Below, piece by piece: positions 32,328 through 40,879 of a DNA stretch of 44,754 bases. The position numbers and the translations under genes are program-made. Source of the DNA: Rothia nasimurium (GTDB lineage Bacteria > Actinomycetota > Actinomycetes > Actinomycetales > Micrococcaceae); contig NZ_SPQC01000022.1 of the NCBI RefSeq assembly GCF_004569295.1, positions 1-44,754 of the forward strand, read 5' to 3'. The notes beneath the pieces were generated by a model. That model saw only the letters and a list, made by a program, of their open reading frames with translations, ran no database searches and was not told where the DNA came from. Position 1 is the first letter of the stretch. Every line of letters starts with the position of its first letter.

Positions 32328-33125
32328 ATGGGTCAGAAAATTAACCCCAACGGTTTCCGACTTGGCATCACCACCAACCACGTCTCAAAGTGGTTCGCTG
32401 ACTCCAACAAGGAAGGCGAACGCTACGCAGACTTCGTTCGTGAAGATGTAAAGATCCGTGAACTCCTGTCCAAGGGCATGGAGCGCGCAGGCATCGCCAA
32501 GGTCGAAATCGAGCGTACCCGTGACCGCGTCCGTGTGGACATCCACACCGCACGTCCCGGTATTGTTATCGGCCGCCGCGGCACCGAAGCTGACCGCATC
32601 CGCGGTGAGCTCGAGAAGCTGACCGGCAAGCAGATTCAGCTGAACATCCTTGAGGTTGCTAACCCCGATCTGTCAGCTCAGCTGGTTGCACAGGGCATCG
32701 CAGAACAGCTCGCTTCACGCGTTGCTTTCCGCCGCGCCATGAAGAAGGCAATCCAGTCCGCACAGCGTGCAGGCGCAAAGGGTATCCGTATCCAGTGCTC
32801 CGGCCGTCTGGGTGGCGCTGAAATGTCACGTTCCGAGTTCTACCGCGAAGGCCGTGTGCCCCTGCACACCCTGCGCGCGAACATCGACTACGGCTTCTTC
32901 GAAGCAAAGACCACCTTCGGCCGCATCGGCGTCAAGGTTTGGATTTACAAGGGTGACCTCACCGACAACGAGCTTGCTGCACAGCAGGCCGCTGGTAACC
33001 GTCGTGGCAACGGCCGCGGTGGCGACCGTCGTCGCGCAGGTGGCCGTGGTCCCCGCCGTGAACGTCGTTCCGACAACACTTCAGCACCCGCTGAGGCTAA
33101 GACTGCAGAAAACGGTGAGGCATAA
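32328..33125 (+). CDS. rpsC: 30S ribosomal protein S3
   Basis: This 265-residue protein guards the mRNA entry channel. [14 protein letters not shown], the KH domain with [19 protein letters not shown], and [19 protein letters not shown] are diagnostic. The carboxy tail from about residue 220 is basic and Arg/Gly-rich, then acidic and alanine-rich, as in many actinobacteria. The ATG directly follows the rplV stop; GGAGAAGGAGGAGG lies upstream. Confidence 0.98.
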   Translation: MGQKINPNGFRLGITTNHVSKWFADSNKEGERYADFVREDVKIRELLSKGMERAGIAKVEIERTRDRVRVDIHTARPGIVIGRRGTEADRIRGELEKLTGKQIQLNILEVANPDLSAQLVAQGIAEQLASRVAFRRAMKKAIQSAQRAGAKGIRIQCSGRLGGAEMSRSEFYREGRVPLHTLRANIDYGFFEAKTTFGRIGVKVWIYKGDLTDNELAAQQAAGNRRGNGRGGDRRRAGGRGPRRERRSDNTSAPAEAKTAENGEA

Positions 33126-33542
33126 ATGCTAATTCCCCGTCGAGTAAAGTACCGCAAGCAGCATCACCCCAAGCGTTCAGGTATGGCTAAGGGTGGCACC
33201 GAGGTAGCGTTCGGCGAGTGGGGCATCCAGGCCCTGACTCCCGCATACGTCACCAACCGCCAGATTGAAGCTGCACGTATTGCAATGACCCGTCACATCA
33301 AGCGTGGCGGTAAGGTTTGGATTAACATTTATCCCGACCGTCCGCTGACCAAGAAGCCTGCTGAAACCCGTATGGGTTCCGGTAAGGGTTCACCCGAATG
33401 GTGGGTCGCAAACGTCAAGCCCGGTCGAGTCATGTTTGAACTCTCCGGCGTATCCGAAGAAGTGGCTCGTGAAGCTATGCGCCTCGCAATCCACAAGCTC
33501 CCGATGAAGGCACGCGTTGTGCGTCGCGAAGGTGGTGAATAG
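33126..33542 (+). CDS. rplP: 50S ribosomal protein L16
   Basis: This 138-residue protein contacts A-site tRNA on the 50S subunit. [19 protein letters not shown], the [20 protein letters not shown] segment and the KLPMKARVV end are typical. The ATG directly follows the rpsC stop. The arginine in the [14 protein letters not shown]-type loop (site of ribosomal hydroxylation in E. coli) is present. Confidence 0.98.
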   Translation: MLIPRRVKYRKQHHPKRSGMAKGGTEVAFGEWGIQALTPAYVTNRQIEAARIAMTRHIKRGGKVWINIYPDRPLTKKPAETRMGSGKGSPEWWVANVKPGRVMFELSGVSEEVAREAMRLAIHKLPMKARVVRREGGE

Positions 33543-33544
33543 AA

Positions 33545-33778
33545 ATGGCAGTTGGATCAAAGGATCTGAGCATCGACAAGCTGGCAGAGCTCTCCAATGA
33601 GAATCTGGTAGAGAAGCTGCGTGAGTCGAAGGAGGAGCTGTTCAACCTCCGTTTCCAGGCAGCCACCGGTCAGCTTGAAAATCCCGGTCGTATCCGCTCG
33701 GTCAAGCGCGACATTGCACGTATTTACACCGTGCTGCGTGAACGCGAGCTCGGTATTCGTCCCGCAACCGAAGGTTAA
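33545..33778 (+). CDS. rpmC: 50S ribosomal protein L29
   Basis: This 77-residue, mostly helical protein lies at the tunnel exit. [20 protein letters not shown] and [20 protein letters not shown] are diagnostic. ATG 33545 is two bases after the rplP stop, with AAGGTGG upstream inside rplP. It carries a short amino-terminal extension before the KLAEL helix. Confidence 0.96.
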   Translation: MAVGSKDLSIDKLAELSNENLVEKLRESKEELFNLRFQAATGQLENPGRIRSVKRDIARIYTVLRERELGIRPATEG

Positions 33779-33783
33779 ATCAC

Positions 33784-34056
33784 ATGAGTGAAGTAAAGAC
33801 TGAAGAGCGCGGCTACCGCAAGACTCGCCGCGGCTACGTAGTGTCCGACAAGATGGACAAGACCGTAGTCGTCGAGGTCGAGGACCGCGTAAAGCACGCC
33901 CTGTACGGCAAGGTTATGCGCCGTAGCTCCAAGATCAAGGCACACGACGAGCAGAACACTGCTGGTATCGGTGACCTCGTTCTCCTGGCCGAGACTCGTC
34001 CGCTCTCCGCTTCAAAGCGCTGGCGCATCGTCGAGATCCTCGAAAAGGCTAAGTAA
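33784..34056 (+). CDS. rpsQ: 30S ribosomal protein S17
   Basis: This 90-residue protein binds helix 11 of 16S r[23 protein letters not shown], then [18 protein letters not shown] and [15 protein letters not shown] are typical. It is the last gene of this operon and is followed at once by a strong terminator; rplN, the usual next gene of the spc operon, is not in the window. Confidence 0.97.
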   Translation: MSEVKTEERGYRKTRRGYVVSDKMDKTVVVEVEDRVKHALYGKVMRRSSKIKAHDEQNTAGIGDLVLLAETRPLSASKRWRIVEILEKAK

Positions 34057-34084
34057 ACCCTAGGTTTTCTTAGAAGAATAAGAT

Positions 34085-34127
34085 AAAAGGCTCCTGTTTT
34101 CCCGTTATGGGAAGGCAGGAGCCTTTT
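34085..34127 (+). terminator. S10 operon terminator, bidirectional
   Basis: Twelve-base arms AAAAGGCTCCTG (34085-34096) and CAGGAGCCTTTT (34116-34127) with an inner TTCCC/GGGAA stem. A-run on the left and T-run on the right let it work for both rpsQ (plus) and the siderophore operon (minus, ending at 34156). Confidence 0.93.
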
Positions 34128-34155
34128 GCTATATCTACTGCTGACTACCTTATGA

Positions 34156-34833
34156 CTAGACCCTTAGGGACCAGGCATAGCTCAGTAAACAGGGCAGACG
34201 AAAATCTGTGCCAAGGGTGCGTATCCCATCAACCTGCATACCGTTATGAGCTGCCGGGGAATCTAGGAGGGCGACCTTCCCGAGAGTCTCAGCAAGAGAT
34301 TCCCGACCGGCGAGCTTGTAAAGGGCTTCAGAACGGGTCCAGAGCGTCAAGAAAGTGGGCACAAAACAATCTGTCTCAAGGGCTAGATATAAATGAGCTT
34401 GATCTGCTGGGTGAAAATAGCGAATGAGCCTGAGAGCCTTTTCCTGGATGAGGGGAGAAACCTCCAGCGACTCGCAATCAATTCCTAGGCTATATTCGCT
34501 CGGTCCTAGCAGAACAGCGAGGACGCTGCCCGTATGGCTCACGGAGAGCGAGCACGAGGGCTGAACCGGCTTGCCGGTGGACGTAGTCTGCCAACGGATG
34601 CTTTCTACGCTTTGTTCCGTATATGAAGCAATAGCCCTTTTAGCCAGCCACCGCTGTAAGAGCCACTGCTGCCCTAAAAATCGCTGGGTAAAATTCTGGG
34701 CCTGCTGAAGCTCATGGGGTTCTAACTGCCCCAGATAGTCGGCAGGGGAAAGTAGCTCCTTGAGCGGATCAGCGTCATAGAGAAAAAGTTCTAGCTGGTT
34801 TTCTTGGTGAAATAATAGCGGTTCTATGGGCAT
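34156..34833 (-). CDS. Sfp-type 4'-phosphopantetheinyl transferase
   Basis: This 225-residue enzyme moves phosphopantetheine from CoA to a serine of carrier proteins, activating non-ribosomal peptide synthetases. Visible motifs are LSVSHTG (96-102), the magnesium-binding GIDCE (117-121, Asp119 and Glu121) and WTRSEALYKLAG (165-176), where the usual WxxKEA lysine is serine but the catalytic glutamate is kept. The length fits the Sfp/EntD class. It overlaps the isochorismate synthase gene by ten bases, as last gene of the minus-strand siderophore operon, so its client is probably the synthetase that uses 2,3-dihydroxybenzoate. That synthetase is not in the window. Confidence 0.87.
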   Translation of the reverse strand: MPIEPLLFHQENQLELFLYDADPLKELLSPADYLGQLEPHELQQAQNFTQRFLGQQWLLQRWLAKRAIASYTEQSVESIRWQTTSTGKPVQPSCSLSVSHTGSVLAVLLGPSEYSLGIDCESLEVSPLIQEKALRLIRYFHPADQAHLYLALETDCFVPTFLTLWTRSEALYKLAGRESLAETLGKVALLDSPAAHNGMQVDGIRTLGTDFRLPCLLSYAWSLRV

Positions 34834-36008
34834 GACGAAGTAAGTGCCACGGTGGGGGAGAGGACCTGCTGACAGGCTGAGAGGATGGTCTGCATTTTTG
34901 CCTCAGTTTCAGCAAGCTCTAAAGCAGGCTCAGAGCCCTGCACGATTCCAGCTCCAGCCCAGAGGTCAATGTCAGATCCGCTGATATGAGCCGAACGGAG
35001 GATTAAAGACCATCGTCCTTGACCGGCTCCATCCATCCACCCCACAAGCCCTGCAAAATAATGACGAGTGCTTCGCTCAAGGCGGGCTATATGGGGCAGA
35101 GCAATGGCTGGGGGAGTGCCCCCCACCGCTGGGGTGGGGTGTATCTGTAAAGCCAGCTGCAGAGGAGTGTAGTCAGAAGGTACCTGGGCGCTAATGGGCG
35201 TTCCCAGATGGTACATGGAATCTGTTTCAGTGACTTCTGGAGGGCAGATGGTATCTAGGCGAAGCCCCGGTAGGTTCTGGAGGCGCTGACGGATGTGCTC
35301 AACAACGAAGGAATGTTCGTGCAGGTCTTTGAGAGAGTTGAGAAGCACCTGCTGGGCTTCTTTGATATTTGTGCAGGTTTGTTTGTTTCGGGACCCTGCC
35401 AGCGGGTGAGTATAAAAGTGCTGGTCGCGCACATCTGCAATGACTTCGGGGCTAGCTCCTACCCACTGCTGATGATCTGAGGTCCTCAGGCAGAAGGTAT
35501 CTGCTAGGGGGTTAGCCTGGTGAAGCGCGTGGGCTAGATCGAGACCCTGTAAGAGCTGATTCCCTGCTACCCTATAGCGCTGGTGCCTTCCAAGAACAAT
35601 TTTGTGCAGTTCACCCTGATCTAGGATACTGATCGCGCTTTCTACAGCTGACAGGTAGTGGCTTTCTTCTGCCCGGTTGAAGGAAGAATCTGCTACTAAC
35701 CTTGGAGGCTCCGAAGACTGAGGTTCTGCATCGTCTGGGCTGAAGAAGCTGCCTTTACCTGCCAGGTGAGCGGGGTCTTGAGCCTGTGGCTTGGGGGCTG
35801 CAAGCAGGTAGGCGGCTTCTTGCGGGTTGAAGGGTATGATTCCACAGACTATTTTGTCTTGGACAGCCCCGCTCTCGTTGGGGGCAAGCGCCTCCCGGAT
35901 AAAGGATTTAGCCTGAGCGGAGCGTACCGGCTCCTGGCAGATAGCTGAGCTGGTGACTCGATAGAGTTTCTGCTGGGTAATGAAATCAAATGAAGCTAAG
36001 CGGTTCAT
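34824..36008 (-). CDS. entC: Isochorismate synthase (DhbC/EntC family)
   Basis: This 394-residue cytoplasmic enzyme converts chorismate to isochorismate, the first step to 2,3-dihydroxybenzoate. Family marks are GELHKIVLGRHQRY, WVGASPEVIADV, HPLAGSRNK, EHSFVVEHI, IHPTPAVGGTPP and DLWAGAGIVQGSEPALEL, all in the order of chorismate-binding enzymes; the HPTPAVGG and AGAGIV elements belong to EntC/DhbC rather than anthranilate synthase. ATG 36008 overlaps the dehydrogenase stop (ATGA); the frame extends upstream to 36257, but that extra part is a shadow of the preceding gene. The name dhbC would serve equally well. Confidence 0.93.
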   Translation of the reverse strand: MNRLASFDFITQQKLYRVTSSAICQEPVRSAQAKSFIREALAPNESGAVQDKIVCGIIPFNPQEAAYLLAAPKPQAQDPAHLAGKGSFFSPDDAEPQSSEPPRLVADSSFNRAEESHYLSAVESAISILDQGELHKIVLGRHQRYRVAGNQLLQGLDLAHALHQANPLADTFCLRTSDHQQWVGASPEVIADVRDQHFYTHPLAGSRNKQTCTNIKEAQQVLLNSLKDLHEHSFVVEHIRQRLQNLPGLRLDTICPPEVTETDSMYHLGTPISAQVPSDYTPLQLALQIHPTPAVGGTPPAIALPHIARLERSTRHYFAGLVGWMDGAGQGRWSLILRSAHISGSDIDLWAGAGIVQGSEPALELAETEAKMQTILSACQQVLSPTVALTSSCP

Positions 36009-36799
36009 CGCTGGGTTGCCCCTCCATCGACGGTTAGCTCTGCCAGATTGATGTGCCGGGCAGCAGGTGATAAGAGAAAGGCAACGGGGTGGGCGATATC
36101 GGCAGGTTCTGCAACCCGGCCCAGGGGAATTCCAGCCCTGTAAAGTTTTGGATCGCCGGCGATACTTTCTGTCCTCTGATCTTCTCCTCCCCACATGGCG
36201 TGGACCATGGGCGTAAGGGTGGTGCCGGGGTTGACGACGTTGGTGCGAACACGCCACGGTGCTAGTTCTAAGCCGAGTGACCTGGTGAAATGTGAGGCAA
36301 AGGCTTTGGATGCCCCGTAGGCTGCCATGTGGGCCCGCGGCCCGTTAGCAGCGTTTGAGGCTACTGTGACAATGGCGCGGTCTACCTGCTCTGGGCCCTG
36401 TGCCTGAGCCACCATAGCTTGTGCTACCGCCTGGTAGAGATGGACCATTGCGGTGACATTGACTGCTAGTAGAGAATCGAACTCTTGCAGATTAAGGTCT
36501 ATAACCGGCCCGTGGGCAAGAACGCCGGCTAAATGGGCCAGCCCGGTGATGTCGTAGTCCTGTGCTACTGAGGCAACGAAGGTCTTAAGAGCCTCATGGT
36601 CGGTGAGGTTGAGGGGTGCAGGGATAACTCTTGAGGGCCAGTTTTTAGCTGGGCTCTGGTCTTGATTGAGGTTATCGGGTGTATCGCTGGCAATGATGGA
36701 GTAGCGAGAGAAGTCGGGCATTTGGAGCAGCAGATCGCGGAGGGCGGTTCCGATTCCTCCTGCGGCGCCGGTGATGATGATAGCTTTTGGTCGTGTCAT
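36005..36799 (-). CDS. entA: 2,3-dihydro-2,3-dihydroxybenzoate dehydrogenase (SDR family)
   Basis: This 264-residue short-chain dehydrogenase oxidises dihydro-DHB to 2,3-dihydroxybenzoate with NAD. The cofactor motif TGAAGGIG is at residues 10-17, the catalytic serine near 148, and the YGASK pair Tyr161/Lys165. SDR motifs alone do not fix the substrate; the call rests on the overlaps with isochorismatase (four bases, upstream) and isochorismate synthase (four bases, downstream), which fix the pathway. A GGATQ-type end (ELTVDGGATQR) is typical of SDRs. Confidence 0.9.
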   Translation of the reverse strand: MTRPKAIIITGAAGGIGTALRDLLLQMPDFSRYSIIASDTPDNLNQDQSPAKNWPSRVIPAPLNLTDHEALKTFVASVAQDYDITGLAHLAGVLAHGPVIDLNLQEFDSLLAVNVTAMVHLYQAVAQAMVAQAQGPEQVDRAIVTVASNAANGPRAHMAAYGASKAFASHFTRSLGLELAPWRVRTNVVNPGTTLTPMVHAMWGGEDQRTESIAGDPKLYRAGIPLGRVAEPADIAHPVAFLLSPAARHINLAELTVDGGATQR

Positions 36800-37422
36800 G
36801 AAAGTTCTAGAAGCTGGTCGGTGGTAGTGACGTAGCCACAGCGGCTGGCGATGTAGGTGAGGGCTGCGCGGTGGTAGGCGGCATCGAAATCTGCCTGGGC
36901 ATCTGCAATAAAAAAGACTTGGAAGCCCTTCATGAAGGCTGTGAGCGCGGTTGTTTGGCAGCCGATGTGCGAGTAGATACCGCTAATCCAGAGCTGAGTT
37001 TTCCCGGCTGCTCGGAGTCGTTCTTCTAGATCCGTGCGGTAAAAGGCGCAGTAGCGCCACTTGGTAAGGACGGTATCTGCTTCGGTTGGGGCAAGTTCAG
37101 GAATGATGAGGGCATCGTCCGCTTGGGTTAGACCGGGCCCCCAGAAGTCGGTGAGAAGGGCTCTGTCACCGGCAGTTTGCTGGGGTGGTTGCGCTGTGTA
37201 AATTACCGGTTGCTGGTGCTGATGAGCGCTGTGAATAAGTCGGGCTGTATTGGAAATAGCGGTGTGGATAGCTGATTCGGGTGCCCGGTTGAAGGCCTGT
37301 ACAAAGTAGTTTTGCATATCGTGCACGAGCAGGGCAGCGCGCTCTCTGTCGGGGACCCAGCGGACGGTGTTTGGGGGAAGATTCTGGGAGCTGAGAGTAT
37401 AGCAATCGATGGTGGGGAGCAT
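36796..37422 (-). CDS. entB: Isochorismatase, stand-alone (no carrier domain)
   Basis: This 208-residue enzyme hydrolyses isochorismate to 2,3-dihydro-2,3-dihydroxybenzoate and pyruvate. Diagnostic segments are LLVHDMQNYFV (Asp35), DTVLTKWRYCAFYRTDLE (Lys121) and GIYSHIGCQTTALTAFM. It stops at about residue 208, so it lacks the aryl-carrier domain that EntB/DhbB carry after residue 210; the carrier must be separate or fused to a synthetase elsewhere. It is the first gene of the minus-strand operon, with the start 116 bases from the DtxR-like box. The symbol is by function; the domain layout is closer to PhzD or VibB-less forms. Confidence 0.9.
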   Translation of the reverse strand: MLPTIDCYTLSSQNLPPNTVRWVPDRERAALLVHDMQNYFVQAFNRAPESAIHTAISNTARLIHSAHQHQQPVIYTAQPPQQTAGDRALLTDFWGPGLTQADDALIIPELAPTEADTVLTKWRYCAFYRTDLEERLRAAGKTQLWISGIYSHIGCQTTALTAFMKGFQVFFIADAQADFDAAYHRAALTYIASRCGYVTTTDQLLELS

Positions 37423-37537
37423 GATCGTCCTTCAATGAGATAGGGCGTATAGAGGAAAAGATGACGCTCTTTTTCTGTTTATGGGCAGTTTTATCAATAA
37501 AGGCAGAAAAACTTTGCGTAATCAACATCTTTAAAGA

Positions 37538-37556
37538 TAAGGTTAGCCTATCCTTG
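37538..37556. promoter_or_regulatory. DtxR/IdeR-type iron box in the divergent siderophore promoter region
   Basis: TAAGGTTAGCCTATCCTTG matches 15 of 19 positions of the iron-box consensus as I recall it (TTAGGTTAGSCTAACCTWA). It lies between the isochorismatase start (37422) and the binding-protein start (37596) and overlaps a possible -10 (GATAAG, 37536-37541) paired with TTGCGT (37514-37519) for the plus arm. Iron-loaded repressor would block the plus arm directly and could also affect the minus arm. Confidence 0.8.
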
Positions 37557-37595
37557 AAGACAAGTCATGACTCCCTGAACCCGAAAGATAGTTCC

Positions 37596-38600
37596 GTGCC
37601 CCTCACCCGACGACACCTCATCGCTACCGCTAGTTTCTCTGCCTTAGCGCTGTTGACTGCCTGCACAGAATCATCCACCGAATCTACGAACCAAACAGAT
37701 TCTGGGGCAAGCCGCACGGTAACAGACATCGAGGGCAATGAGGTAGCCCTGCCTGAAAATCCTCAAAGAATCGTCACTCTCTCTGAACCTACCCTTGACG
37801 CGGTGCTTGCTTTGGGGCTTACCCCGGTCGGTGCAGTTGCCGGACGCGGGCAAAGCGGCGCCCCCAATTATTTAGGTGATAAGGCGGCAGGAATAGAAAT
37901 CGTCGGCACCGTTTCAGAACTCAACTATGAAGCCATCGGTGCTCTATCTCCCGATTTAATTTTGGCTGATGGTACCAGTATCAATAACCGCCCTGACGTC
38001 CTTGAAATCTTGCGGAATATTGCCCCGGTTGTCTTCTGCGGTTACGCTAGCGGGCTCTGGGAAACAAATTTCACCCATGTCGCCCAGGCAGTAGGTAAGA
38101 CAGGCGAAGCAGAAACCTACCTGCAGGACTACACCGCTTATGTTGAGGCCACAGCGCAGGAGCTTAGCCAGAAATATAGCTCTGCAACCTTTTCCATCGT
38201 TCGTTGGCAGGGGAGTGGGCCTTCTTTGATTCTTAAGGAACTCCCCGCTGGGCAGGCTCTTGAAAGCCTGGGGCTACAGCGCCCCGAAAGCCAGGACAGA
38301 ATGGGACGAGGGCATTCAGAACCAGTTTCTTTAGAAAACTTAGCCAACATAGATGGGGACTACATGTTCTTGGGAACCTTGGGCGGAGCTAGCCAGTCCG
38401 ACCCCTCCGCCGAAGGGTCGGCGGACGTCCAGGGCGCTCAAGAGGCGCTGGCGAGGGCTGAAGAAACCTCTGGATTTACAGATTTGAAAGCCTACCAGGA
38501 CGGGCACATCATGCTGGTCGATGGTTCGCTGTGGACCTCCACCGGTGGCCCCTTGCTCATGCGAGGAATCATCGAAGACGTGAAAACACATTTGCTCTAA
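37596..38600 (+). CDS. Iron-siderophore ABC transporter substrate-binding lipoprotein
   Basis: This 334-residue type III (FecB/FhuD-like) receptor captures ferric siderophore outside the membrane. GTG 37596 gives the signal PLTRRHLIATASFSALALLTAC, with lipobox cysteine at residue 23 and a twin arginine (TRRHLI) that allows Tat or Sec export; the frame runs upstream to 37461, but that would cross the iron box. The mature part begins with VTDIEGNEVALPENPQRIV and contains LSEPTLDAVLALGLTPVG, the classic family start. First gene of the plus-strand uptake operon. A catecholate substrate is likely from the neighbouring DHB genes, by inference. Confidence 0.93.
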   Translation: MPLTRRHLIATASFSALALLTACTESSTESTNQTDSGASRTVTDIEGNEVALPENPQRIVTLSEPTLDAVLALGLTPVGAVAGRGQSGAPNYLGDKAAGIEIVGTVSELNYEAIGALSPDLILADGTSINNRPDVLEILRNIAPVVFCGYASGLWETNFTHVAQAVGKTGEAETYLQDYTAYVEATAQELSQKYSSATFSIVRWQGSGPSLILKELPAGQALESLGLQRPESQDRMGRGHSEPVSLENLANIDGDYMFLGTLGGASQSDPSAEGSADVQGAQEALARAEETSGFTDLKAYQDGHIMLVDGSLWTSTGGPLLMRGIIEDVKTHLL

Positions 38601-38623
38601 TCGATTTTGAGAAAACATACACC

Positions 38624-40870
38624 ATGAAAACACCACAAAGCTTGAGCTCATCCCAGAACCTGCTAACTGTGACCCGGCTTGCCCTGGCGGCAAGTGTGGC
38701 TGCTACGGGTCTCGTCCTTCAACCAGCCCTGGCTCCCGCTACCTTCTTGGAGGGCAGTAGCCTAGCCTTTGCCCAAGAAACTAGCGCTACTAAGCAGGTA
38801 ACCGTCAGCCAGGTGCTTAACGACGATGGAACGGTGACGGTCACCGGAAGCGGTTGGACCTCAACCGCTACAGATCGGGGAGCTGTGGTTGCCTTCAAAT
38901 GGGATGGGGGAGTTATATTTAACCATGAGCTTCCAGCCCACCCCTTGACGGGGCAGCCGCTTACCGATGCCCGCTTTGCAAACGTCAACTTTTATACGGT
39001 AGCAGCGCCCGATGGCACCTTTAGCGTCAAGGTCAAACTGCCAGACTCTACAACGGCACAGGTGCGGGACACCGACTGGCAGGCAGGAAGCTCCCATACG
39101 CTTCAAGCCCTGGCAGGTTCACTGGCAGAAGGTGATTCCGCTGGTTCAGTAGCTGCCTCTTTTACGGTGCCCGCTACAAGTGCTGAGGACACCTCAACCT
39201 GGCCTTCGGTGACAGCAGGATCAGCCCAGGTACTTATTTCGCCTGTAACCACGGGCGAAAACGCCACTATTCGACTCATTGGTCAGGGCTGGACTAAAGA
39301 GGACGGCACCAGCGCTTCAACGGTATCTATCAAACTGGAATATCTCGATGCAGAGGGAAACGTGCGTCAGTATGAACGCACCGATGGGGCGATCTCAGCC
39401 TATCTGCAGTCCGTAGGGCGGGCAGCAGACCCTACAAGCTGGGGTCTGCTGATTCCCAATGCAGAGCGTGCCCACGCTGATCAGGGGCTGCTGGCTATTC
39501 AGGAAGACGGTAGCTTCGATATTGAACTTGGACTGCCTGAAGAGGTACAGAAGGGCTCGGCTGGGGATTATCTGGCCGTATTTATACAGTCGGGTCGAAA
39601 CGCTGATGCTGATGTGACTCGTTCTGTGCGGTCAGAGCCCATTCCTGTCAACGGGGTAGCCGGTTCTCTCCCGACCGATGACGATCATCAGACCGTCTGC
39701 ACCACGGATTTAGCAAGCCCCACCTTTGAAATCGTTACCCCCACAGTTGAACTTGGCGGAAAGCTGCGTGTCGTGGGTGAGGGCTGGTGCAATACCGAGA
39801 ACCAGCGGGCCACTACTGTTGCCGTGAAAATAGATGAGGGCGGAATAAGTAGGCTTGATTCGTCACTCCACTCAAATCGTACAATCTGGGCTATTTTGCA
39901 CCCGGACCCCGCCACCGGCCGCATTGACGCCACCATTGATTTGCCCGATGGAACGACAGCAAGTTCTTCCCCCGCTCTGGCAGAAGGCAGTCATTCGCTA
40001 CGTGTGCTTTCTGGCTCTCTGGCTGCAGGGGACCGCGCCGTTACTTTAGGCGGCGCCGGAAAACTGGACTTCGTCATCGGTCAGTATTCTCCTAACGCTA
40101 TTCCAGATACGCTCTCAAACGAAGACCTCTCAGCTGCCTCTCAGGGGCAGCTGACGGCCCAGCTTTCGGGGAGAAACATGAGCGTGACCGTGCCCGGGGC
40201 AGAAGCGGGGCAATGGGTCATGATTAACCCCTATATCGGTGGGTCTGTTCGTAGTAACTGGGGATCCGGCTGGGTTCAGCTAGATGCTCAGAAGTCTGTG
40301 AGCTACCTGTTGCCTGAAGATCTGGCAGCAGGTGACTACCAGATTGTTGCCCAAAGCGGTGAACAAGGAAACTTTGGTGCTCTGCTGGGGTGGGCACCCC
40401 TGACCGTTGCTGAAACTCAGCAAGAGATAGTGCCTTCAGCGGTTACTCCGCTTAGCCAGTCCCAGGTCAGCGGAGGAACAGGTAGCCCCGCAGCTTTCAC
40501 TGTTTCATCATTGGCTGGCCAAGGTCTTGTCTATTCCGCTGTAGCCAGCTCAGCCGGAGCAACTGTTGCAAGCAGCACCCCGGTTAGCCAGCTGACCTCC
40601 ATTCCGTCTCAAGTCCTGCGGGCCCCAGCCCGTAGCCAGAGTGCGAGTAGCACAGCAGCCAGCGCTGCATCAGAGCCTGGTAGTTCATCACCAGCTGCCG
40701 GCGGTACCAGCGATCAGCAAGAAACAAACGATAGTTCCCTTGCTCAAGAAGATAATCAGGCTACGACCGAGACTTCATCGGTGCTTGACCCCAACAACCT
40801 CTTGCTATGCGTTGCTGCAGTAGTTGTGCTGGGTGCCCTTGCCTTTACCCGCCAGAAGAAAAAGTCATAA
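38624..40870 (+). CDS. Secreted, membrane-anchored multidomain protein of unknown family, in iron-uptake operon
   Basis: I do not recognise this 748-residue protein. Seen: signal peptide (1-50, cleavage AFA/Q); beta-rich repeats at about 58-182, 200-345 and 366-486 that share a GxGW turn (GSGWTS, GQGWTK, GEGWCN), and in repeats 1 and 3 LPD-TT followed by GSxSLxxLxGSLAxGD-like sequence; a fourth, weaker beta unit at 505-596; a Ser/Ala/Gln-rich stalk 600-720; a membrane helix 725-743; and a basic end QKKKS. No LPXTG is present, so anchoring is by the helix, not sortase. ATG 38624 starts 24 bases after the binding-protein gene, cotranscribed. Inferred role: extracellular capture of ferric siderophore or heme, like HtaA beside HmuTUV in Corynebacterium, though the HtaA domain is not evident. 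Confidence 0.8.
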   Translation: MKTPQSLSSSQNLLTVTRLALAASVAATGLVLQPALAPATFLEGSSLAFAQETSATKQVTVSQVLNDDGTVTVTGSGWTSTATDRGAVVAFKWDGGVIFNHELPAHPLTGQPLTDARFANVNFYTVAAPDGTFSVKVKLPDSTTAQVRDTDWQAGSSHTLQALAGSLAEGDSAGSVAASFTVPATSAEDTSTWPSVTAGSAQVLISPVTTGENATIRLIGQGWTKEDGTSASTVSIKLEYLDAEGNVRQYERTDGAISAYLQSVGRAADPTSWGLLIPNAERAHADQGLLAIQEDGSFDIELGLPEEVQKGSAGDYLAVFIQSGRNADADVTRSVRSEPIPVNGVAGSLPTDDDHQTVCTTDLASPTFEIVTPTVELGGKLRVVGEGWCNTENQRATTVAVKIDEGGISRLDSSLHSNRTIWAILHPDPATGRIDATIDLPDGTTASSSPALAEGSHSLRVLSGSLAAGDRAVTLGGAGKLDFVIGQYSPNAIPDTLSNEDLSAASQGQLTAQLSGRNMSVTVPGAEAGQWVMINPYIGGSVRSNWGSGWVQLDAQKSVSYLLPEDLAAGDYQIVAQSGEQGNFGALLGWAPLTVAETQQEIVPSAVTPLSQSQVSGGTGSPAAFTVSSLAGQGLVYSAVASSAGATVASSTPVSQLTSIPSQVLRAPARSQSASSTAASAASEPGSSSPAAGGTSDQQETNDSSLAQEDNQATTETSSVLDPNNLLLCVAAVVVLGALAFTRQKKKS

Positions 40871-40879
40871 GGAAGAAGC

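Noticed and set aside
36009-36257. Amino-terminal extension of isochorismate synthase
   Set aside because: It overlaps the dehydrogenase gene in another frame and has shadow composition (Arg/Cys/Pro-rich); ATG 36008 with the ATGA overlap is the natural start.
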